From contig NZ_AP029019.1 of assembly GCF_037101375.1 (NCBI RefSeq), positions 434,001 to 498,000 on the forward strand: a stretch of DNA of 64,000 nucleotides, given 5' to 3'. Each line of letters starts with the position of its first letter. The first letter of the stretch is position 1. Positions 62,350 through 64,000 of the stretch are shown one piece after another. The DNA comes from Acidovorax sp. DW039 (GTDB taxonomy: Bacteria; Pseudomonadota; Gammaproteobacteria; Burkholderiales; Burkholderiaceae_C). The position numbers and the translations under genes were made by a program. The notes under the pieces were generated by a model. It had not been told where the DNA came from. It was given only the letters and a program-made list of their open reading frames with translations, and made no database searches.

Positions 62350-63258
62350 ATGACCGATGTTCAGCGCGCCCCTTCGTCCGCATCCATGCCGCAACCTGTC
62401 GCCGTGCCCAACCGCGCCCCTGTCCACGCCCCCACCCAAGAGCCGCCCATTGTCGAAACCAAAGGCCTGTGGACCGTGTTCGGCAAAGGCACCGAAGCCT
62501 TTGCCGTGCACCAGGACCTGGAATTCACCGTGCAGCGCGGCGAGATGCTCTCGCTCGTCGGCGGCTCGGGCACCGGCAAAACCGTGCTGCTGCGGCAGAT
62601 TCTGGGCCTGGCCCAGCCCACGCGCGGCAGCGTCACCGTGCTGGGTCGTCCTGCATCAGAAATGGGGCGCGAAGGCGCGGCCAGTCGCGTGGGCATGCTG
62701 TTCCAGCACGGTGCGCTGTTCTCGGCCTTCAACGTGCTCGACAACGTGGCCTTTGCCCTGCGCGAGCAAGGCACCCTGCCCGAAGACCTGGTACGCGCCG
62801 CAGCCCTGGTCAAACTGCAGATGGTGGGCCTCAAGCCCGAGCACGCCACCCGCATGCCTGCCGATCTGTCGGGCGGCATGGTCAAGCGTGTGGCCCTGGC
62901 CCGCGCCCTCATCATGGACCCGCCCCTGCTGCTGCTCGACGAGCCCACTGCGGGGCTCGACCCCAGCAGCTCGGACGACTTCTGCGCTCTGGTGCGCGAG
63001 CTGCGCTCGGCCCTGGGGCTCACCGTCATCATGGTCACGCACGACCTCGATACCCTGTTTGCCCTGAGCACCCGCGTGGCCGTGCTGGCCGATAAAAAAG
63101 TCATCGTCACCGGCCCGCCGCACGAGGTGGCCCACTTCAAGCACCCGTTCATCGAACACTTCTTCATGGGCGAACGCGGCCAGCGCGCCATGGCCCCGCT
63201 GCAGCCCCCTGCACCGGGCAACACGCCCAGCGCCGCCGCGCCCTTCAAGGAAACCTGA
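62350..63258 (+). CDS. mlaF: MlaF-type ABC ATPase
   Basis: 302-aa ATPase. Walker A GGSGTGKTVLLRQ (~76), signature LSGGMVKRVALARAL (~170; the SGGM variant is typical of MlaF), Walker B LLLLDEPTAGLDP. It has a ~35-residue disordered N-terminus and a C-terminal extension. It overlaps mlaD by one base (TGATG), so translation is coupled. Confidence 0.95.
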   Translation: MTDVQRAPSSASMPQPVAVPNRAPVHAPTQEPPIVETKGLWTVFGKGTEAFAVHQDLEFTVQRGEMLSLVGGSGTGKTVLLRQILGLAQPTRGSVTVLGRPASEMGREGAASRVGMLFQHGALFSAFNVLDNVAFALREQGTLPEDLVRAAALVKLQMVGLKPEHATRMPADLSGGMVKRVALARALIMDPPLLLLDEPTAGLDPSSSDDFCALVRELRSALGLTVIMVTHDLDTLFALSTRVAVLADKKVIVTGPPHEVAHFKHPFIEHFFMGERGQRAMAPLQPPAPGNTPSAAAPFKET

Positions 63259-64000
63259 TGGAAAACAAATCACACGCCCTGGCTGCAGGCACCTTTGTCA
63301 TCATCGTGGCCGCATTGCTGGCCGGGCTGGCCATCTGGCTCACTCGCGACAACGCCAACTACGACCTGTACGAACTCACCACCCGCGACGGCGTGAGCGG
63401 CCTGCAACCCCAGGCCGCCGTGCGCTACAAAGGCGTGGCCGTGGGCAAGGTGCAGCGCATCGGGTTTGACCCGCAGGTGCCCGGCAACGTGCTGGTGCGC
63501 ATTGCCGTCAACCACAACGCCCCCGTCAGCCCCACCACCTTTGCCACCCTGGGCTACCAGGGCGTGACCGGCCTGGCCCATGTGCTGCTGGACGACGCCC
63601 CCCAGCCCCTGCCGCCGCTACCCGAGGGCCCCAGCGGCCTGCCACGCCTCACGCTCAAGCCCTCGCCCTTTGGCCGCCTGGCTGAGCAGGCCCCCAACAT
63701 CCTCGCCCAGGTGGAAGAAGCCACGCGCCGTATCAACCAGCTGCTGGGCGACGAAAACCAGCAGCGCATCACCCAGGCGCTGGGGCAGATCGGCCAGGCC
63801 GCCAGCAGCGTCAATATGCTGACCCAGCGCGTGGATGCCGTGGTGCAGAACCGGCTCGACCCCGCCCTGGCATCGCTGCCGCCCCTGGCTGCAGACGCAC
63901 GCAAAACCATGCAATCCCTGCAAAACGCGGGCAACAGCGTGACCACCCTGGCGCAAGACCTGGGCGTCACCGCCCGCCGCCTGAGCGAAGAGGGCGGCGC
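63258..64000 (+). CDS. mlaD: MlaD/MCE domain protein, cut by window edge
   Basis: First ~247 residues of a MCE-family lipid-binding protein. One membrane anchor (~8-28, LAAGTFVIIVAALLAGLAIW), then an MCE beta-barrel (~38-110, GVSGLQPQAAVRYKGVAVGK), followed by a long helical region with coiled-coil character. The C-terminus lies beyond 64000. It probably shuttles phospholipids with MlaEF. Confidence 0.93.
   Translation, partial: MENKSHALAAGTFVIIVAALLAGLAIWLTRDNANYDLYELTTRDGVSGLQPQAAVRYKGVAVGKVQRIGFDPQVPGNVLVRIAVNHNAPVSPTTFATLGYQGVTGLAHVLLDDAPQPLPPLPEGPSGLPRLTLKPSPFGRLAEQAPNILAQVEEATRRINQLLGDENQQRITQALGQIGQAASSVNMLTQRVDAVVQNRLDPALASLPPLAADARKTMQSLQNAGNSVTTLAQDLGVTARRLSEEGG

Overview
The window is high-GC chromosomal DNA from a betaproteobacterium, most likely a member of the Comamonadaceae (Acidovorax/Comamonas-like). 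This is inferred from gene content: DctP/M/Q TRAP transporters, GatCAB, mreBCD-mrdA, LigD/Ku, a gammaproteobacterial-type MlaEFD set, and copies of a small palindromic intergenic repeat (ATAGCTGC..GCGCTT). No 16S or tRNA gene is present to confirm it.

Layout. (1) 1-5707, minus strand: a TRAP transporter operon with two substrate-binding proteins, a DUF1445 hydro-lyase and a LysR regulator. (2) 5900-8954: a decayed zone with an IS30 remnant, an intact chemoreceptor, an IS5-type transposase pseudogene and a tonB gene cut off in its proline-rich stretch. (3) 8964-11989: a compact NAD/ADP-ribose cluster. An NrtR-type regulator and an ADP-ribosylglycohydrolase are transcribed away from a KptA RNA 2'-phosphotransferase and a HAD phosphatase, with two operator palindromes between them. 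(4) 12184-13446: an HU protein, an HTH regulator and a fragment of a TPR-like gene. (5) 13447-22447: a Tn7-like transposon with tnsA, tnsB, tnsC, tniQ, a divergent HTH regulator/unknown gene pair and a second TniQ (TnsD-like). There are no cas genes and no CRISPR array. Its tnsA-side end abuts the 3' end of a DUF421 gene, as Tn7 abuts glmS, so this may be an undescribed attachment site. (6) 22476-37688: a stress-survival block with a DUF421 protein, hemerythrin, KGG-repeat protein, non-homologous end joining (LigD, Ku), SDR, cysteine hydrolase, large catalase, zinc alcohol dehydrogenase and DUF4142, plus a 267-bp MITE with a 5-bp target duplication. (7) 37871-41704: a three-gene operon (methyltransferase, PurD-like ATP-grasp, haem-oxygenase-like diiron enzyme) that looks like an uncharacterised small biosynthetic pathway. 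(8) 41719-53689: housekeeping genes (exonuclease III, pyrE, gatCAB, mreBCD-mrdA) and a lipoprotein with a minisatellite. (9) 53767-64000: EamA transporter, polar amino-acid ABC transporter, TauE/SafE permease with a long structured upstream region, GMC oxidoreductase, and the start of an Mla lipid-transport operon cut by the window edge.

The genes most worth following up are the dual-TniQ Tn7-like element with its putative DUF421 attachment site, the NrtR-controlled KptA/ADP-ribosylglycohydrolase cluster, and the diiron-oxygenase operon. Starts were chosen by family alignment, Shine-Dalgarno sequences and spacing. All functional calls rest on motif recognition by eye, without database searches.
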